IMG/VR virus record: IMGVR_UViG_3300034418_011047 | Coordinates: 1 to 50,765 of that record | Length of the DNA stretch: 50,765 nucleotides | Source of the DNA: a virus | Strand: one strand, 5' to 3' | In this document: one piece after another, positions 21,504 through 29,086 of the stretch | Layout: every line of letters starts with the position of its first letter | Position numbering within the stretch: position 1 is the stretch's first letter | Translations under genes and position numbers: made by a program | The notes under the pieces: generated by a model | Database searches by the model: none | What the model saw: the letters and a program-made list of their open reading frames with translations, nothing else | Told to the model about the DNA's origin: nothing

Positions 21504-22220
21504 ATGTCTATTTCACTTGATATGTTACTGAAAATAAAGGGCGGTATGTCTATGCTGCGCCTCTATTTGGCTATCAAGGTGAAGTACTCAGGAAAGGTCA
21601 AATGGAGTACCCAGAGGGGTGAATTAGAGGCCTATTTAGGAGTATCCGCATCAAATTTACGGAACATCAAATCAAGGGCGATCAAATTAGGAATATTGCA
21701 AAGTGGGTCGAAGGATTGGATCTTCGCTGTCGGCAATAAAAAGTGGATCGAAGAGAATGATGTTGTTACAAAGCGGAAAGTAGATATTCCTGCGGAAATA
21801 CATAACGATTCGAAAGAACTTAGAACCTATATAAATAGCGTCTTCATCTCTAATGTCGTTAGAGAGTATGGGACAGCTCATAAGATGGGAGATGCCGTGA
21901 TGCCATGTTCTATTTCCTTTTTGGAAAGGACATTGGGGTGGAGTCGCTATCGGGTTATTAAGTATCGGAGAGAGTGCGCCAAGGCTAAGTACATTCGGGT
22001 TGAAAAAGACTGGAATATTTTAGTCAGCACAGATGATGGATGGTCTGAGAAACAAGTGAAAAAAATGTTCACTAATCTCAAAAAAAGTCTACCACATTTG
22101 TTTGGTGAGGAATTCAAGTTTGCAAAAATTGCTGTTCTTTTTAAGAAGAAAGGCAAGGTTGAAATCTGTATTCCCTCTTCCTCTATTATCTATACAGGGA
22201 TAAGGACTACCAGAGCCTAA
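21504..22220 (+). CDS. two-domain helix-turn-helix protein (initiator or regulator candidate)
   Basis: 238 residues, basic. Residues about 12-75 form a first winged-helix-like unit (LRLYLAIKVKY...TQRGELEAYLGVSASNLRNIKSRAIKLGIL), and residues about 130-170 a second (MPCSISFLERTLGWSRYRVIKYRRECAKAKYI). The C-terminus is basic and strand-rich (FAKIAVLFKKKGKVEICIP). Two winged helices in one chain are found in Rep-type replication initiators and in regulators. The 32-nt repeat that also occurs twice in the putative origin region begins 5 nt after its stop codon, which fits a protein that binds those repeats; that link is inference. Confidence 0.6.
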   Translation: MSISLDMLLKIKGGMSMLRLYLAIKVKYSGKVKWSTQRGELEAYLGVSASNLRNIKSRAIKLGILQSGSKDWIFAVGNKKWIEENDVVTKRKVDIPAEIHNDSKELRTYINSVFISNVVREYGTAHKMGDAVMPCSISFLERTLGWSRYRVIKYRRECAKAKYIRVEKDWNILVSTDDGWSEKQVKKMFTNLKKSLPHLFGEEFKFAKIAVLFKKKGKVEICIPSSSIIYTGIRTTRA

Positions 22221-22224
22221 TATT

Positions 22225-22256
22225 CCCATCTTATTGTGTACGGTTTTTGTGACACC
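22225..22256. repeat. 32-nt repeat, copy 3
   Basis: Identical over 32 nt to copy 2 at 11,278-11,309. It lies between two DNA-binding-protein genes and covers the most 5' usable start (TTG at 22,234) of the second. An operator or initiator-binding site is likely. Confidence 0.85.
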
Positions 22257-22632
22257 TATTTCAGTCAAACTTAAAGGAAAACAGAGGTTGGCATTTGTTG
22301 TCGATTTCAAAGATGAGGATACCCATTTTCCGCATCTTTATGAACAGGCAATGAAGTTGAGGGAGGAAGGTCTATCGCCTAAACAGATTGCGCATAAGTT
22401 GCGTATGAAGAAAGGCACGGTAGCCGATTGGTGTTACAGAGGTACGCAGCCGAGAGGGAGAAAGGCAGGATATGTGATACTGATTCGAAAAAAGTGGTAC
22501 CATATCTGCGATCCGAATGTAGAATTCTATCACCCAGATTGGGAGGAATTCATCACGCCAGAGGGAGAGGAGGTTTTTATTGTTCCCTCTAAGATGAATA
22601 CAGAAGTTGACAATGTCAACAGAAAGTTTTAG
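22234..22632 (+). CDS. helix-turn-helix protein, start uncertain
   Basis: Up to 132 residues from a TTG inside repeat copy 3; the first ATG (22,351) would give 94 residues and still keep the HTH (REEGLSPKQIAHKLRMKKGTVADWCYRG). The N-terminal residues encoded by the repeat are probably not translated, so a start between 22,257 and 22,351 is likely; KQRLAFVVDFKDEDTHF looks protein-like. The C-terminal part (KKWYHICDPNVEFYHPDWEEFITPEGEEVFIV) is a small strand-rich domain. A regulator controlled through the repeat is a reasonable guess. Ends shortly before a terminator. Confidence 0.6.
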   Translation: MCTVFVTPISVKLKGKQRLAFVVDFKDEDTHFPHLYEQAMKLREEGLSPKQIAHKLRMKKGTVADWCYRGTQPRGRKAGYVILIRKKWYHICDPNVEFYHPDWEEFITPEGEEVFIVPSKMNTEVDNVNRKF

Positions 22633-22654
22633 ATTTGTAGCACCTATTGAAGTC

Positions 22655-22678
22655 GGGGCGGGTTTTCCCGCTCTTTTT
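22655..22678 (+). terminator. intrinsic terminator
   Basis: GGGCGGG / CCCGCTC pair (one G-U) around TTTT and are followed by TTTTT; it ends the regulator transcript 29 nt before the next ATG. Confidence 0.85.
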
Positions 22679-22706
22679 ACCGAACGATTAAATTTATTTA
22701 TTTACA

Positions 22707-23201
22707 ATGAAACTGCCAATTAGGCTTATGCAAAATAAACTACACAGCACGTTAATCGAACATCTGAAGTTGGCAGGTGCAAGTCAACCAAAAGAATTAA
22801 CGGCATTATATAGCGACCACAAACAGGCTGTTAGTCAGGCTCTGGTCGAACTCCAGAATGCAGGAATGGTCATGCACAGAAAGCATTCTACTTTCCCACC
22901 TACGAAGGTTTACGAAATCACGGATTTTGGATGGAACGCTACTAATGTGTTCAACAGACTCACCGCTCAGGATATTACAATCTTGCAGGGGAAGACCTAC
23001 ATGAGCATACTACGATCGCTGCCATGCAATCCAAAGGAATTAGGTGAGAAATTTGGGGTGACTATTAGCGACATCAGCCATCACCTTAGGTTGCTGAAAA
23101 AGGAAGCCTTGGTCAACTATGAAAAGCAAGGCAAAAAAAGGCTGTATTTTATTACGAAACGAGGTCAGGATTTACTGACTGCAAATTCTATCCTATGTTG
23201 A
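22707..23201 (+). CDS. tandem winged-helix regulator
   Basis: 164 residues with two ArsR/MarR-like winged helices: the first about residues 14-75 (EHLKLAGASQPKELTALYSDHKQAVSQALVELQNAGMVM...KVYEITDFG), the second about 95-155 (SILRSLPCNPKELGEKFGVTISDISHHLRLLKKEALVNYEKQGKKRLYFITKRG). No metal-binding cysteine cluster is evident. It probably regulates the recombination/replication block that starts next. Its stop codon overlaps the start of the micro-membrane gene. Confidence 0.75.
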   Translation: MKLPIRLMQNKLHSTLIEHLKLAGASQPKELTALYSDHKQAVSQALVELQNAGMVMHRKHSTFPPTKVYEITDFGWNATNVFNRLTAQDITILQGKTYMSILRSLPCNPKELGEKFGVTISDISHHLRLLKKEALVNYEKQGKKRLYFITKRGQDLLTANSILC

Positions 23202-23350
23202 AAAAATTAATTATAGCGTGTTTAATAACTCTTATGATAGTTCTTCATATTTTATTATTTTTTTATCCGCAAAAAATATTTACAATACTGACTGCAATGA
23301 CTGTTTTATCTTGGGTTACATTTATTTTTGGCATAGTCTGGGAAGACTAA
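23195..23350 (+). CDS. 51-residue two-pass membrane protein
   Basis: MLKKLIIACLITLMIVLHIL starts a hydrophobic hairpin; a second segment (FTILTAMTVLSWVTFIFGIVW) ends in WED. The ATG lies within the last codons of the regulator (7-nt overlap), suggesting coupled translation. No family recognised. Confidence 0.6.
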   Translation: MLKKLIIACLITLMIVLHILLFFYPQKIFTILTAMTVLSWVTFIFGIVWED

Positions 23351-23374
23351 TTATTTAACCTTTTAACTTTTATT

Positions 23375-23896
23375 ATGAAAAATTTATTGGACAGGATTTA
23401 CAAGATTCAGCAAAGGCTGCAATTGATTGAAGCCGATGGGGAAGGAAGAAACTACAACGGGAAAACCTTTAGGTTTACATCCTTGAGGCATCTCCAGAAA
23501 GTGATTCTACCCTTGTTTGCAGAAATGGCTTTGGTTTACACCTCGTATTGGGATGGCGATTTGTATGTAGTCGAAATCTTTTACGAAGACGAGTCATTGA
23601 AAAGCCAGATCCGAGTGAACACAGACCAACCTCATTACACGCTTACTGCGGTTACAAGCACCTACACAAAGAATATGCTGATGAAGATGCTTGGTCTGGT
23701 AAGCGAGGCTGAAGAGGCAAACGAGGACGAAGCGCAGGTTGTGATTATCTCTCCTGCTGACCTCGAAAAAGCCGTGCAGCAAGGAAAGCAATTAGGTATT
23801 ACAGGGGATAGCCTCATCAGCCAATTGCAAAGGCAAGGCTACATTCTAAGCGAGGGAAATAAGTCGTACATTAAAGAGCAGGTCGATGGGGTTTAA
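23375..23896 (+). CDS. ERF-like single-strand annealing protein (probable)
   Basis: 173 residues. The layout resembles ERF-superfamily recombinases: an N-terminal helix LLDRIYKIQQRLQLIEADGEG, a FRFTSLRHLQKVILPLFAEMALVY segment, a beta-rich part, then VTSTYTKNMLMKMLGLVSEAEEANEDE in place of the usual SY..RY..L...G....E-D signature. The C-terminal 50 residues look like a separate helical tail. It directly precedes a YqaJ-type exonuclease gene (11-nt overlap), the classic annealase-exonuclease pair for recombination-dependent replication. The family call is by pattern and context and is less firm than that of its partner. Confidence 0.6.
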   Translation: MKNLLDRIYKIQQRLQLIEADGEGRNYNGKTFRFTSLRHLQKVILPLFAEMALVYTSYWDGDLYVVEIFYEDESLKSQIRVNTDQPHYTLTAVTSTYTKNMLMKMLGLVSEAEEANEDEAQVVIISPADLEKAVQQGKQLGITGDSLISQLQRQGYILSEGNKSYIKEQVDGV

Positions 23897-24530
23897 TTTA
23901 GAACAAGGAACGGAGGCATGGTTTCAAGCAAGATTAGGTAGGTTTACTGCTTCGCAAATTAGCCGTTTAATTCCGCTCTCACGAGACAAAAGCACCATTG
24001 GTAGTGGTGGGTATACCTACATCAAAGAAAAGGCAGCAGAGATCATCTCAGGGGCAGATGACAGGTTTTCAAATGCTGCTACGGAGCGAGGAAACGAATT
24101 AGAAAGTGAGGCGGTATCATATTACGAAAAAGTAACAGGCAATACGGTGTTCGTTCCGGGCTTTATTCCCTATGGGAATTTTGCCGGAGCGTCACCAGAT
24201 GGTCTGGTTTTGTTGGATAAAACAATACAAGTTAAATGTCCTGCAAAACGAGCCAACCACTTAGAGTTTTTAATGATGTCAAGTCCGGAGGATTTGAAGA
24301 AAGCAGAGAGCAAGTATTGGTATCAGATTCAGATGGAGATGTTGGCAACGGACAGACCGTATTGTGACTTTATTAGTTACCATCCTGACTTTCCTGAGCC
24401 GTATCGAATTAAGATTTTGGAAGTACCTGCCGACAAAAAAGAGCATGAATTATTGATTAACCGCATTGATAGAGCAGGTACAATTTTGACTGAAATGATA
24501 GATTTAATAAGAAGTAATAATCATAGATAA
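23886..24530 (+). CDS. YqaJ/lambda-type exonuclease
   Basis: 214 residues. YqaJ motifs: QGTEAWFQARLGRFTASQIS at the N-terminus, ATERGNELESEAVSYYE (catalytic Glu helix), FAGASPDGLV then IQVKCP (the PD...(E/Q)xK core), and YWYQIQMEMLATD. The enzyme resects one strand from double-strand ends and hands the other to the annealase encoded just upstream. One-base overlap with the next gene. Confidence 0.92.
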   Translation: MGFNLEQGTEAWFQARLGRFTASQISRLIPLSRDKSTIGSGGYTYIKEKAAEIISGADDRFSNAATERGNELESEAVSYYEKVTGNTVFVPGFIPYGNFAGASPDGLVLLDKTIQVKCPAKRANHLEFLMMSSPEDLKKAESKYWYQIQMEMLATDRPYCDFISYHPDFPEPYRIKILEVPADKKEHELLINRIDRAGTILTEMIDLIRSNNHR

Positions 24531-24769
24531 TGGAATACACACGAAAGGAGATCGAAATAAATATGTCTGCGTACTCACGACCTGTAGTGCGTAGAATCTT
24601 CAAGAAGATGAAGAAAGACTCTCATTATCGTAACAATGGTTATTCGTTCAGCATTGAGGGCAGAGTTATTTCTGCCCTCGTGCCTGAACATTTATATGAC
24701 AATTTTTACGGAGGGTTTCAAGAAGCAGCAAAATTACTTTATCCAGAAACAAAATTTACTGAAAAATGA
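24530..24769 (+). CDS. small hypothetical protein
   Basis: 79 residues, basic N-terminus (MEYTRKEIEINMSAYSRPVVRRIFKKMKKD), then YSFSIEGRVISALVPEHLYDNFYGGF. No recognised domain. It overlaps the exonuclease gene by one base and the dUTPase gene by 4, so it is part of the same coupled operon. Confidence 0.6.
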   Translation: MEYTRKEIEINMSAYSRPVVRRIFKKMKKDSHYRNNGYSFSIEGRVISALVPEHLYDNFYGGFQEAAKLLYPETKFTEK

Positions 24770-25194
24770 AAGTACGGATTAGATTAAAAGAAGGCGCACA
24801 GATGCCAACCAAAGCACATTTAACAGACGCTGCATGGGATTTGTATGCCCATTGGATAGAAGCAAGCAGCGACCTGTATACAATTGGCACAGGCGTTCAC
24901 ATTGAAGTGCCTGTAAATTATGTGGGCTTGGTTTTCCCCCGATCCTCAGTGAGCAAAATGGATTTGCGATTAAGTAATGCTGTCGGGGTGATAGACCCAG
25001 GTTATACAGGAGAGATTATTGTCAAATTCGATCCCTTGAAATGGGGACGAGGTCTTCCTGTAAACTTGTATGAAACAGGTGAGAGGTGCGCGCAGTTTTT
25101 GTTGATTAAGAATACTGACATCACATGGAATGTGGTCGATGAGTTTGATGAAACTGCAAGGGGGATGAAGGGTTTTGGTTCATCTGGTAAATAA
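24766..25194 (+). CDS. dut: dUTPase
   Basis: 142 residues with all five trimeric dUTPase motifs: DAAWDLYA (motif 1, with a Trp in place of the usual Gly), PRSSVSK (2), GVIDPGYTGEI (3), GERCAQFLL (4) and RGMKGFGSSGK (5). It converts dUTP to dUMP, keeping uracil out of phage DNA and feeding ThyX (38,207). ATGA-coupled to the preceding gene. Confidence 0.93.
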   Translation: MKVRIRLKEGAQMPTKAHLTDAAWDLYAHWIEASSDLYTIGTGVHIEVPVNYVGLVFPRSSVSKMDLRLSNAVGVIDPGYTGEIIVKFDPLKWGRGLPVNLYETGERCAQFLLIKNTDITWNVVDEFDETARGMKGFGSSGK

Positions 25195-25200
25195 TATACA

Positions 25201-25623
25201 ATGAGTTTTGAAGAATTGCTCACGGAATGTATGGAAATTATTGAGGTCTATAAGACAGACCCCGATCAACCACTCCCTGTAATTACTGACGACAGGATTA
25301 AACTTGCAACATATTTATTAGAGTTGCAAATACACGCATCCGATGCATACGAGTCATGGGATACATTTGACAGACAGGCAGAAGTAAAGGAGAATCAATT
25401 GTACTTAGACTATACAGGCACAATTCCTGAGAAAAAGGCATTGGTCAAAACAAATGAGGAGTACAATAGACTAAGCGATTCTGCCAGAGATTACAAAGCC
25501 ATGCATAAAAGGCTTGAAAGCTTTATTCGCAGGGGAGATGCTGTACTTGAAGGCATGAAGCAAAAGATTTCTAACATCAAAAAAGATATGGATAATGTTC
25601 GAACCAGTCAGACCTACTCGTAG
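25201..25623 (+). CDS. helical hypothetical protein
   Basis: 140 residues, acidic, mainly helical and coiled-coil (NEEYNRLSDSARDYKAMHKRLESFIRRGDAVLEGMKQKISNIKKDM). No recognised domain. Similar small helical proteins often occur between recombination and polymerase genes in phages. It overlaps the next gene by up to 29 nt. Confidence 0.6.
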   Translation: MSFEELLTECMEIIEVYKTDPDQPLPVITDDRIKLATYLLELQIHASDAYESWDTFDRQAEVKENQLYLDYTGTIPEKKALVKTNEEYNRLSDSARDYKAMHKRLESFIRRGDAVLEGMKQKISNIKKDMDNVRTSQTYS

Positions 25624-25825
25624 ACGAATTGATAGTATTATGTACAATCCTAAAGATCCGCTCTGGTTTATGGTGCGTTTTATGGATGATCAGGTACTTT
25701 CGTTGTTGGCTACAAAAACAGTAGAGCCGTACAAATCTCATTTTGTCTCAAAATTAGGTTTAGAAAATGCCATTAAAAACATGGCAAATATGCGAGATTA
25801 TATAATCTTAGCACATTATAACTAA
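25595..25825 (+). CDS. small hypothetical protein
   Basis: 76 residues from the ATG at 25,595, or 61 from the ATG at 25,640 (MYNPKDPLWFMVRFMDDQ), which would avoid the overlap. Helical, no recognised domain. The last base of its stop codon is the first base of the polymerase ATG. Confidence 0.5.
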   Translation: MFEPVRPTRRRIDSIMYNPKDPLWFMVRFMDDQVLSLLATKTVEPYKSHFVSKLGLENAIKNMANMRDYIILAHYN

Positions 25826-27783
25826 TGATTAGATTACTTAGCAAGAAGTCGTTTGAGTGTGTCGAACCTGTCACTATTGAGGAAGTCCGATCATGGATTA
25901 CAGCAAAAGATGTAATAGAATTTGACATAGAGAGTGAGGGATTTGATTGGGTCAACCATAAAATTATCACTTACCAACTTGGAATTGGAGAGTATGAGGT
26001 TGTGGTGGACGCTGAAGATTATCCTATATCTTTATTTAAAGAAGAATTAGAGGCAAAAACCTTGGTTGGACACTACCTGCAATTTGATCTTAAATTTCTT
26101 TACCAAGCAGGTATATTTCCAACCAAGGTTATAGACACACAAATTGCAGAGAGAGTTCTCACAAACGGATACGATTTAGTGAGGCGTAGATTGAGTGACG
26201 TAGTTATGAAATATCTCAGCATTGAAGTGGACAAATCCTACCAGAAGAATTTTAAATTTGATTACGGAGGGATACAATATGCAGGTTTAGATGTGGCATA
26301 TTTACGCAGAGTCTGGGATCAGCAGAAACAAGCTTTGGAAAAGGCAGACATGATGAAATGCGCTCAGTTGGAGTTTTCCTTTGTCTTGGCATTGGCATAT
26401 ACTGAGTGGTGTGGCATCTATCTCAATGTAGAGGAATGGCAGAATAATGCAAAGCATGATTTAGAAATGCTTGAAAAAAGCAAGGACAAATTAAACGATT
26501 ATGTCAGAGACATTGAAAAGTACAATACCGCTCAGTTGAGTTTGTTTGACGAAGATAGAGTTACCGTAAATTGGAGCAGCCCAAAACAAGTGGTCGAAGT
26601 GATGACTGATTTTGGAGTGGATACCTATGATGAAAGAGAGCAGAAGCATTCTGTTGGTGTGAAGATTATGGAGAAGCAGAAGAACGCCCATGCTATTGTG
26701 AAAGATTATCTGGAATATAGCAAATGGGCGAAGAGAGCCAATACATTTGGAATGAATTGGTTGGAATTTGTACACAATAAGACAGGTAGAATACATACAT
26801 CCTTTAGCCAGATAAAGCACACAGGGCGTATGTCTTCAGGGAGTAAAAGGTTTAACGCTCCTAACATCCAAAACCTACCAAGGGACGATCGCTACAGGTT
26901 CTGCTTTCAAAGTGAATCTGGCAACACGTTGGTGGTGGCTGACTACTCCTCCCAAGAGAGTGTTGTGTTGGCGGATCGAAGCAAGGAAAAAAACTTGTTA
27001 GATTTTTACCAGAAAGGCGATGGTGATTTACACAGTTATGTGGCGGGATTGATTTATAATGTACCGTACGATGAGATTGTGGCTGCAAAGAAAGCAGAGA
27101 ATCCCACAGACGAACAGAAGAAGTATGTTGAATACAGGCAAAACGCCAAGGCAGCGAATTTTGCCATAGCATACGGAGGAAATGGACAGACGATAGCGGA
27201 TAATCTTTCACTTCCTGTAGAAGAGGGAGAGAGGGTGCTGAATAGTTACATGGATTCCTTTCCACAGTTAAAGGAATATTTTGATGAATGTGAGCGTAAA
27301 ATTTTAAGAGATGGTTATATTATTATTGATAATTTTACTGGTCGTAGGTTCTATTATCCAAGACATCCTGAGTGGGAATCCATAAACAAGAAAATGGATC
27401 AGGAGTATTGGCAGACCTACCGAGATTTAAAAGGGCAGGATAATGGATTAGCGCAACAGTACAAGAGCGAAGTGGCTTTCTACTTTAAGACCAAGTCTGA
27501 TATGCGCAAAATTAGCCTTAATTATCCTATACAAGGTACGTCTGGATCGATGACAAAATTAGCAGTCGTATTATTTTTTCAATGGATTAAGAAGTATGAC
27601 TTGATTGGTACTGTAAAAATTTGTAATATTGTACATGACGAAGTCGTAGTAGAGTGTCCAGAGCATATGTCTGAAGTAGTATCAAAGCAATTACAAAGTG
27701 CTATGGAGTATGCAGGATCAAAACTCTTAGACGAATTAACAATTAAAGCATCACCTGTAATCACTAAAAATTGGACACATTGA
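25825..27783 (+). CDS. polA: family A DNA polymerase with 3'-5' exonuclease
   Basis: 652 residues. Exonuclease motifs: VIEFDIESEGF (ExoI D-x-E), LVGHYLQFDLKFL (ExoII) and YAGLDVAYLRRVW (ExoIII). Polymerase motifs: QNLPRDDRYRF, VVADYSSQESVV (motif A), RQNAKAANFAIAYGGNG (motif B, Lys and Tyr) and CNIVHDEVVVE (motif C, H-D-E). There is no 5'-3' exonuclease domain. Size and layout match T7-like replicative polymerases, so this is the phage replicase. It is flanked by coupled small genes on both sides, in one operon with the dUTPase and helicase-like ATPase. Confidence 0.96.
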   Translation: MIRLLSKKSFECVEPVTIEEVRSWITAKDVIEFDIESEGFDWVNHKIITYQLGIGEYEVVVDAEDYPISLFKEELEAKTLVGHYLQFDLKFLYQAGIFPTKVIDTQIAERVLTNGYDLVRRRLSDVVMKYLSIEVDKSYQKNFKFDYGGIQYAGLDVAYLRRVWDQQKQALEKADMMKCAQLEFSFVLALAYTEWCGIYLNVEEWQNNAKHDLEMLEKSKDKLNDYVRDIEKYNTAQLSLFDEDRVTVNWSSPKQVVEVMTDFGVDTYDEREQKHSVGVKIMEKQKNAHAIVKDYLEYSKWAKRANTFGMNWLEFVHNKTGRIHTSFSQIKHTGRMSSGSKRFNAPNIQNLPRDDRYRFCFQSESGNTLVVADYSSQESVVLADRSKEKNLLDFYQKGDGDLHSYVAGLIYNVPYDEIVAAKKAENPTDEQKKYVEYRQNAKAANFAIAYGGNGQTIADNLSLPVEEGERVLNSYMDSFPQLKEYFDECERKILRDGYIIIDNFTGRRFYYPRHPEWESINKKMDQEYWQTYRDLKGQDNGLAQQYKSEVAFYFKTKSDMRKISLNYPIQGTSGSMTKLAVVLFFQWIKKYDLIGTVKICNIVHDEVVVECPEHMSEVVSKQLQSAMEYAGSKLLDELTIKASPVITKNWTH

Positions 27784-28130
27784 AACTTTGCGATCAAATT
27801 TATTTAGAGCAAATTAAAGGACAAGAAGTTAATTTGCGATTCCACAATCAGACAATTGTACAGATAAAGTACATAGAGTCAATAGACAGGTGGATTATTG
27901 CCACAGATAAAAATATCTATGTATACACCAAACCTGAAATGGAGGAACAGATTAAAGACTTAAAATCGCTTAATTGGACTCCCTCGTATTATACATTAAC
28001 AAGAGAAAAGGCTAAGAAAAAAGCAGATGTTATTGCAGATGTAATATTAGGAAAAGTACAATTATCAGATAGCAGTTACAATCCGGTAAAATTAGAGAAC
28101 ATTAAGAAGATAATTTTAGAACTGCCATGA
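27780..28130 (+). CDS. hypothetical protein, probable TTG start
   Basis: 116 residues if started at the TTG that overlaps the polymerase stop (TTGA), the TTG analogue of the ATGA couplings common here; another in-frame TTG is 9 nt upstream. It has a strand-rich first half (VNLRFHNQTIVQIKYIESIDRWIIATDKNIYVYTKP) and a helical basic second half (TLTREKAKKKADVIADVIL). Unknown function. Confidence 0.55.
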   Translation: MKLCDQIYLEQIKGQEVNLRFHNQTIVQIKYIESIDRWIIATDKNIYVYTKPEMEEQIKDLKSLNWTPSYYTLTREKAKKKADVIADVILGKVQLSDSSYNPVKLENIKKIILELP

Positions 28131-28198
28131 AAGTATTAAAGATTGTTTTATTAATTATTTACATTTTATTTTTAGGTTATTTAATTTATAGATTATGA
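28127..28198 (+). CDS. 23-residue membrane micro-protein
   Basis: MKVLKIVLLIIYILFLGYLI plus a short polar tail: one membrane helix. ATGA overlaps join it to the genes on both sides, which supports real translation despite its size. Confidence 0.5.
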   Translation: MKVLKIVLLIIYILFLGYLIYRL

Positions 28199-28527
28199 AA
28201 ATTTTACACAGAGAGGCAGGTAATGCATTTGTTTTCTTTGAGTTCGAAGACGACAATAAAACAAACAGCATTATTGTGTCTACGGACAAATTTATGAACT
28301 ACCTTAACAAGAAAAAAAGATTACCTATTGAATATGAATACACTGAAAAAGACTCAGATGGTAAACTCTGGCTCAGTAAAATCCACAAAAAACAATGGTA
28401 CGAAGAACGAGTATCATATCTTGCACTACAAGTTCTTGAAAGAGTGGATGAAGATGACACCATTGAAGCCGTAAAACATTTTGATAAAGTTATAAACAAA
28501 CAACGTTATGAAAATCAAATATCCTGA
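28195..28527 (+). CDS. hypothetical protein
   Basis: 110 residues (MKILHREAGNAFVFFEFEDDNK...), N-terminal strands then charged helices (KKRLPIEYEYTEKDSDGKLW; DTIEAVKHFDKVINKQRYE). No recognised domain. It overlaps the next gene by 20 nt. Confidence 0.6.
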   Translation: MKILHREAGNAFVFFEFEDDNKTNSIIVSTDKFMNYLNKKKRLPIEYEYTEKDSDGKLWLSKIHKKQWYEERVSYLALQVLERVDEDDTIEAVKHFDKVINKQRYENQIS

Positions 28528-29086
28528 GTTTAGTGATCAATTAGAGATTCATATCCGCACGTTAGACGAAACAGAGAAAGTGCCTTACAATGTATCTAAA
28601 GCGTACTTTATTTTAAGAGGATTAAAAGAAGACGTATCTTTTTTTCCTGCTATGTATCGTGTGCATTTAGATGAAGTCCCTCAAAATATTATATTTGCGA
28701 TGGACATTAGCGAATGGATCGAAGACTGGCGAATGTTGTGGCCAACCCCTAAAGATCTAAGCCATGAGTACGGAGTAAATCTGGGATACGATATTCGCTG
28801 TAGTAAAAAGGCAGTAGAGCGTAAAATGAAGACCTTTTTAAAGGAATTTCACATGAAGTTTTCTGAGAAAATGGGTAAGACAACGTTACAGCAAAAGAAG
28901 GAATTTATCATGGATGCTACTAAACTGTATTTAACCGAGTGTAAAGAAAAGGGATGGATGTATACGAAGAAAAGTATGTATTTTATCGAAAAAGAGGGTG
29001 ACAGCTTGCTTGAGAAATATATTTGGCGTATCTTGAACAACGAAAGAATTCCAGAGACGCAAGGGCAAAACTTTTACATTAACTGA
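28508..29086 (+). CDS. hypothetical replication-block protein
   Basis: 192 residues (MKIKYPEFSDQLEIHIRTLDE...), mostly helical with MDISEWIEDWRMLWPTPKDLS in the middle and a basic helical region (KKAVERKMKTFLKEFHMKFSEKMGKTTLQQKKEF). Its stop codon shares one base with the start of the ATPase gene, so the two may work together, for example as helicase loader and helicase, but I recognise no domain. Confidence 0.6.
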   Translation: MKIKYPEFSDQLEIHIRTLDETEKVPYNVSKAYFILRGLKEDVSFFPAMYRVHLDEVPQNIIFAMDISEWIEDWRMLWPTPKDLSHEYGVNLGYDIRCSKKAVERKMKTFLKEFHMKFSEKMGKTTLQQKKEFIMDATKLYLTECKEKGWMYTKKSMYFIEKEGDSLLEKYIWRILNNERIPETQGQNFYIN

